This document shows positions 16,410-23,185 of a stretch of DNA of 30,767 bases, piece after piece; within the stretch, counting starts at the first letter, position 1; every line of letters starts with the position of its first letter. Location of the stretch: assembly GCA_023451115.1 (NCBI GenBank), contig JAEXFV010000034.1, positions 1-30,767 on the forward strand. The letters are read 5' to 3'. The stretch comes from Bacillota bacterium (GTDB lineage Bacteria > Bacillota > Clostridia > Christensenellales > CAG-138). The notes below the pieces were generated by a model. That model was not told the origin of the DNA. It saw nothing but the letters and a program-made list of their open reading frames with translations, and searched no databases. A program made the translations under genes and the position numbers.

Positions 16410-18295
16410 AAGCTTTGGTGCCTGATGCTGTCGTGACCATATTTATCATTGCCATTGCCGTAATCCTCCTGTTTCTTATTTACAGTATCCGCAAGGGCAA
16501 TATACGGCTGATTCACCGACTGTACTTTGCAGTCGCCGGGGTATCCATTGTGTGGATGGCCAGCGTAGGGCTGTTGAGTTTTATCGACCCACAGGATGTA
16601 ACGGCGCAGTATGTGCTGGATGCGTTGAGCAATATTGGCGGGGCATTCTCACCGCCGTTATCGCTGCTCATTGCCCTGGCCTTTGTCAATGGGTTGGACA
16701 AGATGCCCAAACGCTATTACCTGATACTGGCCGTGCCTACACTTACTAACATCATGGTGTGGACAAACCCACTGCACCATCTGATGTACCAAAACTTTTC
16801 CATCCTGGCCAACGAGATTTCCTTTGGGCCTTATATGTACTTCTCCGGTATATATAGCTACTTTTGTATGGCGGGATCCATCATTCTGATGCTGCGCTTT
16901 GCCTATAAAAGCCGCAACCCGCTTTATGTCAAGCAGGCGCTTTTGTTTGCCGCAGGCACGTTTGCACCTATGGCGATAAACTGCCTGGCTACCCTAAAGC
17001 TGATTGACCTTTCCATCGCCGCTACGCCGCTTTCCATGTTGGTGACCATATTGCTGCATGGGCTGGCCATTTTCCATTTCCACATGTTGGATATCCGCCC
17101 CATTGCATTACAGCAAATGCTGGACTGGATATCGGACTGTTATCTGGTGGTAAATCCTGAGGGGCTGGTGGTAAGCTGCAACCATGCTTTTCGCGATGTA
17201 TTCGGTGCACAGTACGGCATCCGGGAAAATATGCAGCTCAAGGATTGCCTGCGCGCAGAGGACGTGCAGCATAAGTCGGGCTTATACAACATGTTTTCCG
17301 CATTCAACTCCTGCAAGGATACCGGCTCGGTCATCTCCTATGAGCAATCCGTATTCACTACCTTTAAGGGGCAGGCCGTTAAAAAGTACTACGTGGTAGA
17401 CGTAACGCCCCTGCTGGTGGAAGGCCGCCAGGTAGGCTATGTTCTTTATTTCCGTGATGTGACGAAAATCAAAGAAAGCATGCAGCGGCTACAGGACAGC
17501 CAGGCCCGCATGATGGAGCAAGAGCGGCTGGCCTCCCTGGGACAGATGGTTGGCGGCATTGCGCACAACCTAAAAACCCCAATTATGAGCATATCCGGCA
17601 GTACCAGCGCAGTAGATAAGCTCATCGATGAAAGTGAAGAAAGCCTGGGAGATCCTGACGTAACCCCGGAGGACTACCGGGAGATTTACGGGGAGATGCG
17701 GGATTGGCTCAATAAAGTGCGGGAAGCCTGTGCCTATATGTCCGACATCATCACGGCGGTAAAAGGGCAGGCCGCTACCATGAGCGGCTCCGAGCAGGCA
17801 GATTTCTCCATAGATGCCATGCTCAAGCGTGTTTCCCTGTTACTGCGCCATGAATTGCAGGGCAGCGGCTGCAAAATTGTTTTTCACAACGGCATTTCCC
17901 GGGATGTATTCCTGCACGGGGATATTAACTCCATGGTACAAGTAATCAACAACCTGGTACAAAACGCCATCGACGCCAGCAAGCCTTCGGGCGGAGGAGA
18001 AATCAGCATTGAGCTGTACCAGGGCTCCGGCAATCTGAACATCCTGGTACGGGATCACGGCGGGGGCGTACCGCCGGACATAAAGCCCCTGTTGTTCCGC
18101 CAGATGATCACAAGCAAAGGCGTACAGGGCACGGGCCTTGGGGTATTCATTTCCAACTCTATCATACGCGCCAAGTTTGATGGACGGATGTGGTTGGAGG
18201 ATAATCCCGGCGGCGGCTCGGTATTTGGGATTTCCATCCCCATGGACTATGTTTCCTTTGACAACAACGACTCATCTACCAGAGAGGGGAGGTAA
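16406..18295 (+). CDS. Membrane sensor histidine kinase (7TM-PAS-HisKA-HATPase)
   Basis: This 629-residue kinase starts with seven hydrophobic segments (about 8-225) of the 7TM histidine-kinase sensor type, including the motif region WTNPLHHLMYQNFS and FGPYMYFSGIYSYF. A PAS domain follows (about 235-365), then a HisKA domain whose phosphorylated His387 lies in AHNLKTP. The ATPase domain has an N box (VINNLVQNAIDAS), G1 (RDHGGGVPP) and G2 (GTGLGVFIS). All catalytic parts look intact. Its ATG overlaps the NRPS stop by 4 nt (ATGA) with AAAGGAGG upstream, so it is translationally coupled to the NRPS. The partner is the response regulator next to it. The signal is unknown; the NRPS product is a reasonable guess from position only. 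Confidence 0.94.
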   Translation: MKALVPDAVVTIFIIAIAVILLFLIYSIRKGNIRLIHRLYFAVAGVSIVWMASVGLLSFIDPQDVTAQYVLDALSNIGGAFSPPLSLLIALAFVNGLDKMPKRYYLILAVPTLTNIMVWTNPLHHLMYQNFSILANEISFGPYMYFSGIYSYFCMAGSIILMLRFAYKSRNPLYVKQALLFAAGTFAPMAINCLATLKLIDLSIAATPLSMLVTILLHGLAIFHFHMLDIRPIALQQMLDWISDCYLVVNPEGLVVSCNHAFRDVFGAQYGIRENMQLKDCLRAEDVQHKSGLYNMFSAFNSCKDTGSVISYEQSVFTTFKGQAVKKYYVVDVTPLLVEGRQVGYVLYFRDVTKIKESMQRLQDSQARMMEQERLASLGQMVGGIAHNLKTPIMSISGSTSAVDKLIDESEESLGDPDVTPEDYREIYGEMRDWLNKVREACAYMSDIITAVKGQAATMSGSEQADFSIDAMLKRVSLLLRHELQGSGCKIVFHNGISRDVFLHGDINSMVQVINNLVQNAIDASKPSGGGEISIELYQGSGNLNILVRDHGGGVPPDIKPLLFRQMITSKGVQGTGLGVFISNSIIRAKFDGRMWLEDNPGGGSVFGISIPMDYVSFDNNDSSTREGR

Positions 18296-18300
18296 GCAGG

Positions 18301-19824
18301 TTGCGCAAAAACAAAGCGGTAAGCAGCAAACGGGAATTTTCCATCCTGGCACTGGACGACGACCAGATGATGACGCTTACCCTTCAATCCTATTTTCAGA
18401 CCTCCGGTTATACTGTAGATACGGAAAACAACCCAGAGCAGGCCATCCAGCGGATCAAAGAGGGCGCCTATGACATCCTGCTGCTGGACTTTTTGATGAC
18501 CCCCATCTGCGGAGATGAGGTAGTGGCCCGCATCCGGGAATTCAACAAAGAGCTGTTTATTATCCTGCTTACCGGCCATAAAAGCCTGGCTCCTCCCATT
18601 CAAACCATACGAGATCTGGACATCCAAGGATATTATGAAAAGAGCGAGCGGTTTGACCAGTTGGAGCTGCTGGTGGAAAGCTGCACAAAATCCATCCGCC
18701 AGATGCGCACCATCGGCCATTACCGGGACAGCCTGCGTGCCGTTGTGGATTGCACCCCGGACTTATATAAGCTGCAGCCCATTGAAGCGCTTCCCACGGT
18801 AATTTGGAAGCACATGGAAAACATTTTTTCTGCCATGGACGGCTTTGTGCTGATCCGACGGGAAGGGCAGGCCCCGGCGCTGCCCAAAGACTATTTCTTT
18901 GGCGGTGGCCGTTACTGTGACGGACTCTCGCAAGCACAGGCTTGCTTGCAAAAGGGCTTCTCTTTCGTGGCGCAGGCTGTGCCAAAGCTGGACGCCGGCA
19001 TGCTTACAATGCCTTTTTTGGATGAAGGGCAGCATCCCTTGGGCGTGTTAGCCATTTCTCCGCCGAAAAGCAGGCCTATAGAGGATTTATCCGCCCTATT
19101 TGCCCTGTATGTGCGCCAGGCTTCCGCTGCAATCAGCAACGCCTTGCTCCACGATTTGGTTCGCAAGAAAAATCAGGAGCTTGACCAGGCCTACCAGTCC
19201 CTCCACGGCCACTATCTGGATATGACCCAGGCAGTGCGCTCCATAGTTGACGCCAGGGATATTTATACCCGAGGCCATTCCGATCGGGTCAGTGAATATT
19301 CCCAACGCATTGCAAAGGCGATGGGAATGGGAGAGGATGTTATGGAACGAGTACGAATAGCGGGCCTGTTCCACGACATTGGCAAAGTGGGAATCCCCGA
19401 CCAGATCCTGCTAAAAAACAGCCGGCTTACGCCGGAAGAATATGCGGTGATCAAGCGACACCCTTCCCAGGGAGAGCAAATTTTAGCCGCAGTTGGCGCC
19501 TTTCGCCACATTGCCCCCATTGTAGCCTGCCACCACGAGCGCATTGACGGCAAAGGATACCCGAATGGATTAACAGGGGCCCAGATTTCGCTGGAGTCCC
19601 GTATTATCTCCGTAGCGGATGCCTTTGACGCCATGACCTCGCACCGCCGCTATCGGGACAATCTCACGTTAGACCAAGCCATCGACCAGCTCAAGCAGGG
19701 CCGGGGCACGCAATTTGATCCGGCCGTTGTGGACGCGTTTTTGCCTTTATTGGAAAACTTCGAAGCCTTACGCCAGGAATTGGCCTGGACGTATACCGAA
19801 CAAGCCTCTAATTCGGAAGCGTAA
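18301..19824 (+). CDS. Response regulator with HD-GYP phosphodiesterase output
   Basis: This 507-residue protein has an N-terminal receiver domain (acidic pair in LDDDQ, phospho-acceptor Asp63 in LLLDFLM, Thr and Lys in LLTGHK). A middle sensor-like region of about 190 residues follows, with GAF-like character by eye. The C-terminal HD-GYP domain has a full metal site and signature: H358-D359 in FHDIGK, H411-H412-E413-R-I-D416-G, and GYP at 419-421. HD-GYP enzymes hydrolyse cyclic-di-GMP, and some hydrolyse other cyclic dinucleotides. There is no DNA-binding domain, so the kinase would control a second messenger rather than transcription directly. Start is TTG at 18301, 5 nt after the kinase stop, with GGGGAGG (18286-18292) overlapping the end of the kinase gene. 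Confidence 0.94.
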   Translation: MRKNKAVSSKREFSILALDDDQMMTLTLQSYFQTSGYTVDTENNPEQAIQRIKEGAYDILLLDFLMTPICGDEVVARIREFNKELFIILLTGHKSLAPPIQTIRDLDIQGYYEKSERFDQLELLVESCTKSIRQMRTIGHYRDSLRAVVDCTPDLYKLQPIEALPTVIWKHMENIFSAMDGFVLIRREGQAPALPKDYFFGGGRYCDGLSQAQACLQKGFSFVAQAVPKLDAGMLTMPFLDEGQHPLGVLAISPPKSRPIEDLSALFALYVRQASAAISNALLHDLVRKKNQELDQAYQSLHGHYLDMTQAVRSIVDARDIYTRGHSDRVSEYSQRIAKAMGMGEDVMERVRIAGLFHDIGKVGIPDQILLKNSRLTPEEYAVIKRHPSQGEQILAAVGAFRHIAPIVACHHERIDGKGYPNGLTGAQISLESRIISVADAFDAMTSHRRYRDNLTLDQAIDQLKQGRGTQFDPAVVDAFLPLLENFEALRQELAWTYTEQASNSEA

Positions 19825-19850
19825 ACGTGGACGGCTTAGCGGCTGATATC

Positions 19851-19915
19851 GCCAATTGTTTCCGGTTTGGCCATTCTGTTTGTTCAAATTCCCAAACTTC
19901 AATGGTTTTAGGGAA
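19851..19915 (+). repeat. Two-hairpin leader element, copy F (weaker)
   Basis: Hairpin I is GCCAA-N11-TTGGC (19851-19871) followed by CAT. The linker has TTTGTTCAAATTCC. Hairpin II pairs TTCCC (19889-19893) with GGGAA (19911-19915) around CAATGGTTTT, a string close to CAATGATTTT in copy A. The ligase ribosome binding site follows directly. No promoter is evident in 19825-19932. Confidence 0.4.
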
Positions 19916-19932
19916 CAGAAGGAGGAACCCCT

Positions 19933-21612
19933 ATGCAGCAACCGCCTATTTATCAGGTGGATTATTATTCCCAGTTTCATGATTGCATTCTCGGCATCGG
20001 CAAACGGTTTGAAGGCCGCCCTGCCGTGACAACCTATACTCGGGGCGGAATCCCTGTCACCCGGACATTTCGTCAGCTTTGCGATGATTCCTGCGCCTTT
20101 GGCGAAGGGTTGTTGTTAGAGGGTTATCAGGGCGCCCACATTGCTTTGGCAGGAGAAAACTGCCAGGATTGGCTCACGGCTTTTTATGGCGTGACGGCTT
20201 CGGGCAATGTAGCGGTGTTGATTGATGTGGAGCAAACCGGCGACGGTATGTTGGCCATGTTTAAGCGGGCGGATGTGGAGGCCGTGATTGCCTCTGACGT
20301 CATTGCCCAGGTGCTGTCGGAGGCCCGCTTGCCCCAACACATCAAGCTCATCGTTTGGGGCGGCAAAGAAATGCCGGCCTATGGCCAGGATTTCAGCGCT
20401 TTATTGGAAAAAGGCAGGGCCAGCATTGCGGGAGGCAGCAGGCTGTTTTTGAATCAACAGGTGAACCCGCAAGCCACCGCGCTGATCGCCTATACCTCCG
20501 GCACCACCAGCATTTCCAAACCGGTGATGCTCAGCCAGCAGGGCGTTTGCCTTAACGCCAGTGAAAGCGTGGCCATGATACAGGCAACGGAAAAAGTATA
20601 TTCCTCATTGCCGCTCTATCACACCTATGGGCTTACCTGCAGCGTACTTGGGCCTTTGAATATGGGCGGCCACATGGGGCTCAATGGGGATTTAAAAACC
20701 ATGGCCCGGGATATGGCCCTTTTTAACGCTCAAACCATTATGACCGTGCCTTTGATCAGCCAGATGTTGCACAAAAAGCTGATGGCCACAGCTGCTGCCA
20801 TGGGCGTTTGTTCCCAGGCCTGTGCGCCAGGGATGTTGCAGCGGGCAAAAAAGGCCTTGTTTGGAGAAGGTGAGTTTACGCCCCCCGCTCCCACGCCGGA
20901 GCAATTGGCCTGCCGGGACAAGGCCTTGGGCGCACTCCGGGTTGTGGTTACCGGCGGGGCGCACTTGGCGGAGGAAATCTGGCGGGATTTCCAGGCCTTT
21001 GGCGTGGATGTGCAGCAAGGATACGGCATCACGGAATGTGCGCCGCTGATTAGCGCCACCCGTTCCGGCATTTATAATCCCCCAGGCTCCGCAGGCTGGA
21101 AGCTGCCCAGTTATGAGATGCGCTTTGAAGATGGAGAAATCCTGGTTAAGGGCCCCAGCGTAATGCAAGGCTATTACAAAGCTCCTGAGTTGACCCAGGA
21201 AGCGTTTTTGAATGGCTGGTTCCGCACAGGAGACGTTGGGTTTATCGACAAAGCCGGGCTCATTCGGGTGACCGGCCGCAAGAAAAACCTCATTGTGCTG
21301 AACAACGGAAAGAAAATTGCGCCGGAAGAAATTGAAACCAAGATGGCCTCCATCCCCATGGTAAAAGAAGTGATGGCTTATGGCGCATCCTCCGGCTTAT
21401 CCGCCGATGATGTAAAGCTAGCGGTGATGGTATATCCAGATGAAAAGCAGACAGAGGGCATGAGCGCTTATGAAATCCTGGATGCCCTGCAGCAGGAGGT
21501 TGATAAGATTAACCAGGGGTATCCTACTTATAAACAGATTAAGCTGGTGAATATCCGGGAAGATGCGTTTGAAAAGACGTCTTCCAAAAAAATCCGCCGG
21601 CAGCTGGTGTAA
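19933..21612 (+). CDS. Fatty acyl-AMP/CoA ligase (long-chain type)
   Basis: This 559-residue member of the AMP-forming ligase superfamily would activate a carboxylic acid, most likely a fatty acid, and transfer it to CoA or a carrier protein. Visible motifs are the ATP loop YTSGTTSISKP (from residue 187), GYGITECAPL (from 363), the hinge region WFRTGDVGF with TGRKKNLIVLNNGKKIAPEEIE, and the C-terminal lysine in FEKTSSKKIRRQ. The overall order is like long-chain acyl-CoA synthetases. The loop has Ser and Pro where most members have Gly (GTTGxxKG). An ACP gene follows at 21736, so loading that ACP is the likely job. The ATG at 19933 follows AGAAGGAGG by 7 nt. Chain length cannot be read. Confidence 0.9.
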   Translation: MQQPPIYQVDYYSQFHDCILGIGKRFEGRPAVTTYTRGGIPVTRTFRQLCDDSCAFGEGLLLEGYQGAHIALAGENCQDWLTAFYGVTASGNVAVLIDVEQTGDGMLAMFKRADVEAVIASDVIAQVLSEARLPQHIKLIVWGGKEMPAYGQDFSALLEKGRASIAGGSRLFLNQQVNPQATALIAYTSGTTSISKPVMLSQQGVCLNASESVAMIQATEKVYSSLPLYHTYGLTCSVLGPLNMGGHMGLNGDLKTMARDMALFNAQTIMTVPLISQMLHKKLMATAAAMGVCSQACAPGMLQRAKKALFGEGEFTPPAPTPEQLACRDKALGALRVVVTGGAHLAEEIWRDFQAFGVDVQQGYGITECAPLISATRSGIYNPPGSAGWKLPSYEMRFEDGEILVKGPSVMQGYYKAPELTQEAFLNGWFRTGDVGFIDKAGLIRVTGRKKNLIVLNNGKKIAPEEIETKMASIPMVKEVMAYGASSGLSADDVKLAVMVYPDEKQTEGMSAYEILDALQQEVDKINQGYPTYKQIKLVNIREDAFEKTSSKKIRRQLV

Positions 21613-21626
21613 ATTTTTTGAGTGAA

Positions 21627-21644
21627 CGCCCTGCCATAAGGGCG
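21627..21644 (+). other. Hairpin after the ligase gene
   Basis: A 6-bp stem CGCCCT/AGGGCG (21627-21632 with 21639-21644) lies between the ligase stop and leader copy C. The T run (TTTTTT at 21614-21619) is before rather than after the stem, so it does not read as a plus-strand terminator. Confidence 0.35.
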
Positions 21645-21659
21645 CTGGAGCACAAAGGG

Positions 21660-21711
21660 GGCAAAGCCAAGCGCTTGCCATCCCTAAAATTCTGGAAATC
21701 CCTTGATTTCC
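21660..21711 (+). repeat. Two-hairpin leader element, copy C (weaker)
   Basis: Hairpin I pairs GGCAA (21660-21664) with TTGCC (21675-21679) and continues with GC/GC after a bulged A. CAT follows. The linker ends in TGGAAATCC (21693-21701). Hairpin II is GGAAATC-CCTT-GATTTCC, a perfect 7-bp stem (21694-21711), nearly the same as hairpin II of copy A. The ACP ribosome binding site is next. Confidence 0.45.
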
Positions 21712-21735
21712 ACGGCAGGAAGGGAAGGAATACGT

Positions 21736-21963
21736 ATGCTGGAACTGGTGCAGCAAATCGTTTACCAGGTGACCGGCAAAACCGGCATCACCTACGACAC
21801 GGATTTTATCCGAGACCTGGAGCTAAACTCCTTTGACATTGTCAACATCGTATGCGCATTTGAGGAACGGTTTGACGTGAACATCCCCACCCGGGACGTA
21901 TGGCAGCTACACCAGGTGAAGGATGTAATTGAATATATGAAGAAAAAGGGCGTAACGCTTTGA
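21736..21963 (+). CDS. Stand-alone acyl carrier protein
   Basis: This 75-residue acidic protein has the four-helix ACP pattern. The phosphopantetheine serine is Ser32 in DLELNSFDIV (NSF in place of the common DSL). A prosthetic arm there would hold an acyl thioester made by the ligase next door and deliver it to the first condensation domain of the NRPS. I choose ATG 21736 because GGAAGGGAAGGAA (21718-21730) precedes it; the longer reading from 21703 runs through leader copy C. The stop overlaps the start of the phosphopantetheinyl transferase gene, which makes coupled production of carrier and activator likely. A role in primary fatty acid synthesis is less likely without other fab genes nearby. 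Confidence 0.9.
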   Translation: MLELVQQIVYQVTGKTGITYDTDFIRDLELNSFDIVNIVCAFEERFDVNIPTRDVWQLHQVKDVIEYMKKKGVTL

Positions 21964-22523
21964 AACCAATCAGGGTTTATACCGCTTCTTTTCCCCGGGA
22001 GCAAGGAAGCGCCGGCTATCTGCTGGCGGCATTGCAGCAGTATGAGCCGGGCCGTTTTGCGGCTTTGCCTGAAATGCGCCGCACCGACAAGGGAAAGCCC
22101 TATTTCCCTTTTGAAGAAGGCTTACACTTTTCCATTTCCCACAGCGGGCCACATTGGGCTGTGGCTCTTTCTCCAATGCCGATAGGGCTGGATATCCAGG
22201 AGGAGCGGGATTGCAAGGCGGCGGCCATTGCAAAACGTTTTTTTCACCCCGATGAATACGAATTTTTAAAAGCACATGACTTTGCGCCATTTTTTGCAGT
22301 TTGGACCGCAAAGGAAAGCTATGTAAAATTCACTGGCCAGGGCATCGGAGATGATTTTTCACAGTTTTCAGTCGTGCAGCAGGGGGCCCTTGCCGGCTGG
22401 GCCGGGGATGCTTACTATGGGCATATCCCCTTTCCCCCAGGACAATGGTGCTGTATCTGCACCCAAAACCCGGACTTGCTGCAACAGGCCCAAGCAATCC
22501 CTCTGCATGGGCTTGGCATCTGA
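21960..22523 (+). CDS. 4'-phosphopantetheinyl transferase, Sfp type
   Basis: This 187-residue enzyme would attach the 4'-phosphopantetheine arm from CoA to carrier-domain serines. It has the family motifs in order: GKPYF (45-49), FSISHSGPHWAVALS with GLDIQ around Asp78, and WTAKESYVKFTG (115-126) with Glu119 and Lys123. The natural targets are the stand-alone ACP and the two T domains of the NRPS. The start is TTG at 21960 overlapping the ACP stop (TTGA). It is somewhat shorter than Sfp itself (about 225 residues), though in the range seen for this family in Clostridia. Confidence 0.92.
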   Translation: MKPIRVYTASFPREQGSAGYLLAALQQYEPGRFAALPEMRRTDKGKPYFPFEEGLHFSISHSGPHWAVALSPMPIGLDIQEERDCKAAAIAKRFFHPDEYEFLKAHDFAPFFAVWTAKESYVKFTGQGIGDDFSQFSVVQQGALAGWAGDAYYGHIPFPPGQWCCICTQNPDLLQQAQAIPLHGLGI

Positions 22524-22546
22524 ACAAATGCAGGAGATATTGAAAA

Positions 22547-22855
22547 ATGGCTATCATGCAAAGCGCAGCTGCTTTCTTGCGGGAAAACGCCCTGGCGGTG
22601 GCTGCAGCAGTGTTGCTTTGGAACATTGTGGTATTTGCCCTATACGGGCTGGATAAAGCCCGGGCACAGAGACGGGCATGGCGCATTCCGGAACGAGTGT
22701 TGCTAGGGTGCTCTGCTATATTTGGCGGTTTTGGCGCAGTGCTTGGCATGCAGTTGTTCCGGCACAAAACCAAACACAAAAAATTTGTGTGGCTAGCGCC
22801 CCTGTTTTTGCTTTTGCAGGCAGGGCTGGTGGTTATTGTCCTGTTTTGGGGATAA
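22547..22855 (+). CDS. DUF1294 family small membrane protein
   Basis: This 102-residue protein has two to three hydrophobic segments. The middle part carries the DUF1294 signature (YGLDKARAQRRAWRIPE, then GGFGAVLGMQLFRHKTKHKKF). The function of the family is unknown. The ATG at 22547 follows AGGAGA (22532-22537) and is 23 nt after the transferase stop, so it is probably the last gene of the biosynthetic operon. Whether it takes part in the pathway or is only carried along cannot be said. No clear terminator is seen between it and the leuS promoter 15 nt later. Confidence 0.88.
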   Translation: MAIMQSAAAFLRENALAVAAAVLLWNIVVFALYGLDKARAQRRAWRIPERVLLGCSAIFGGFGAVLGMQLFRHKTKHKKFVWLAPLFLLLQAGLVVIVLFWG

Positions 22856-22870
22856 ACTTGGTCGCTCTCC

Positions 22871-22899
22871 TTGACAATCCGCCCCAGCTTGGGTAAAAT
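22871..22899 (+). promoter_or_regulatory. Promoter of leuS
   Basis: A perfect -35 TTGACA (22871-22876), a 17-nt spacer and -10 TAAAAT (22894-22899) lead into the T-box. Transcription should start near 22906. Confidence 0.85.
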
Positions 22900-22905
22900 A
22901 GGCCT

Positions 22906-23147
22906 ATCTGCGATGAACTGGAGCAATTTGCATGTTTGGCCTTAAGAGAGCCGCGGGGTGGTGGAACGCGGCGGCAGGCAGCAAAGCACTCGCCAGGGAG
23001 CGTCCAGCGCTGAACGATTTGTTAGGCCTGGCGCAGCTTCTGCGTTATGGAGGGAAAGGCGGCAGATGTGTGGAGCAGGCCGCGAAAAAGAGTGGTACCA
23101 CGCAAGCGTTTCGCTTTCGTCTCTTTGTGGGATGAAGGCGTTTTTTT
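22906..23147 (+). promoter_or_regulatory. T-box riboswitch, leucine
   Basis: The 240-nt leader of leuS has a Stem I region with AAGAGAG and a GCCGCG/CGCGGC arm. The T-box core AGTGGTACCACGC (23091-23103) has TGGT at 23093-23096, able to pair with the ACCA end of uncharged tRNA-Leu. A 12-bp terminator stem follows (23112-23123 with 23129-23140) and ends in seven Ts (23141-23147). Uncharged tRNA would favour the antiterminator and switch leuS on. I did not assign the specifier codon with confidence; leucine comes from the gene downstream. Confidence 0.9.
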
Positions 23148-23185
23148 ATGGCGAACATTACACAGGATTTGGAGGAAGTGCAAGT

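Noticed and set aside
22958..23185. N-terminal extension of leuS in the same frame
   Set aside because: The added 76 residues are translated from the T-box core and its terminator hairpin; a good ribosome binding site and family-like start are at 23186.
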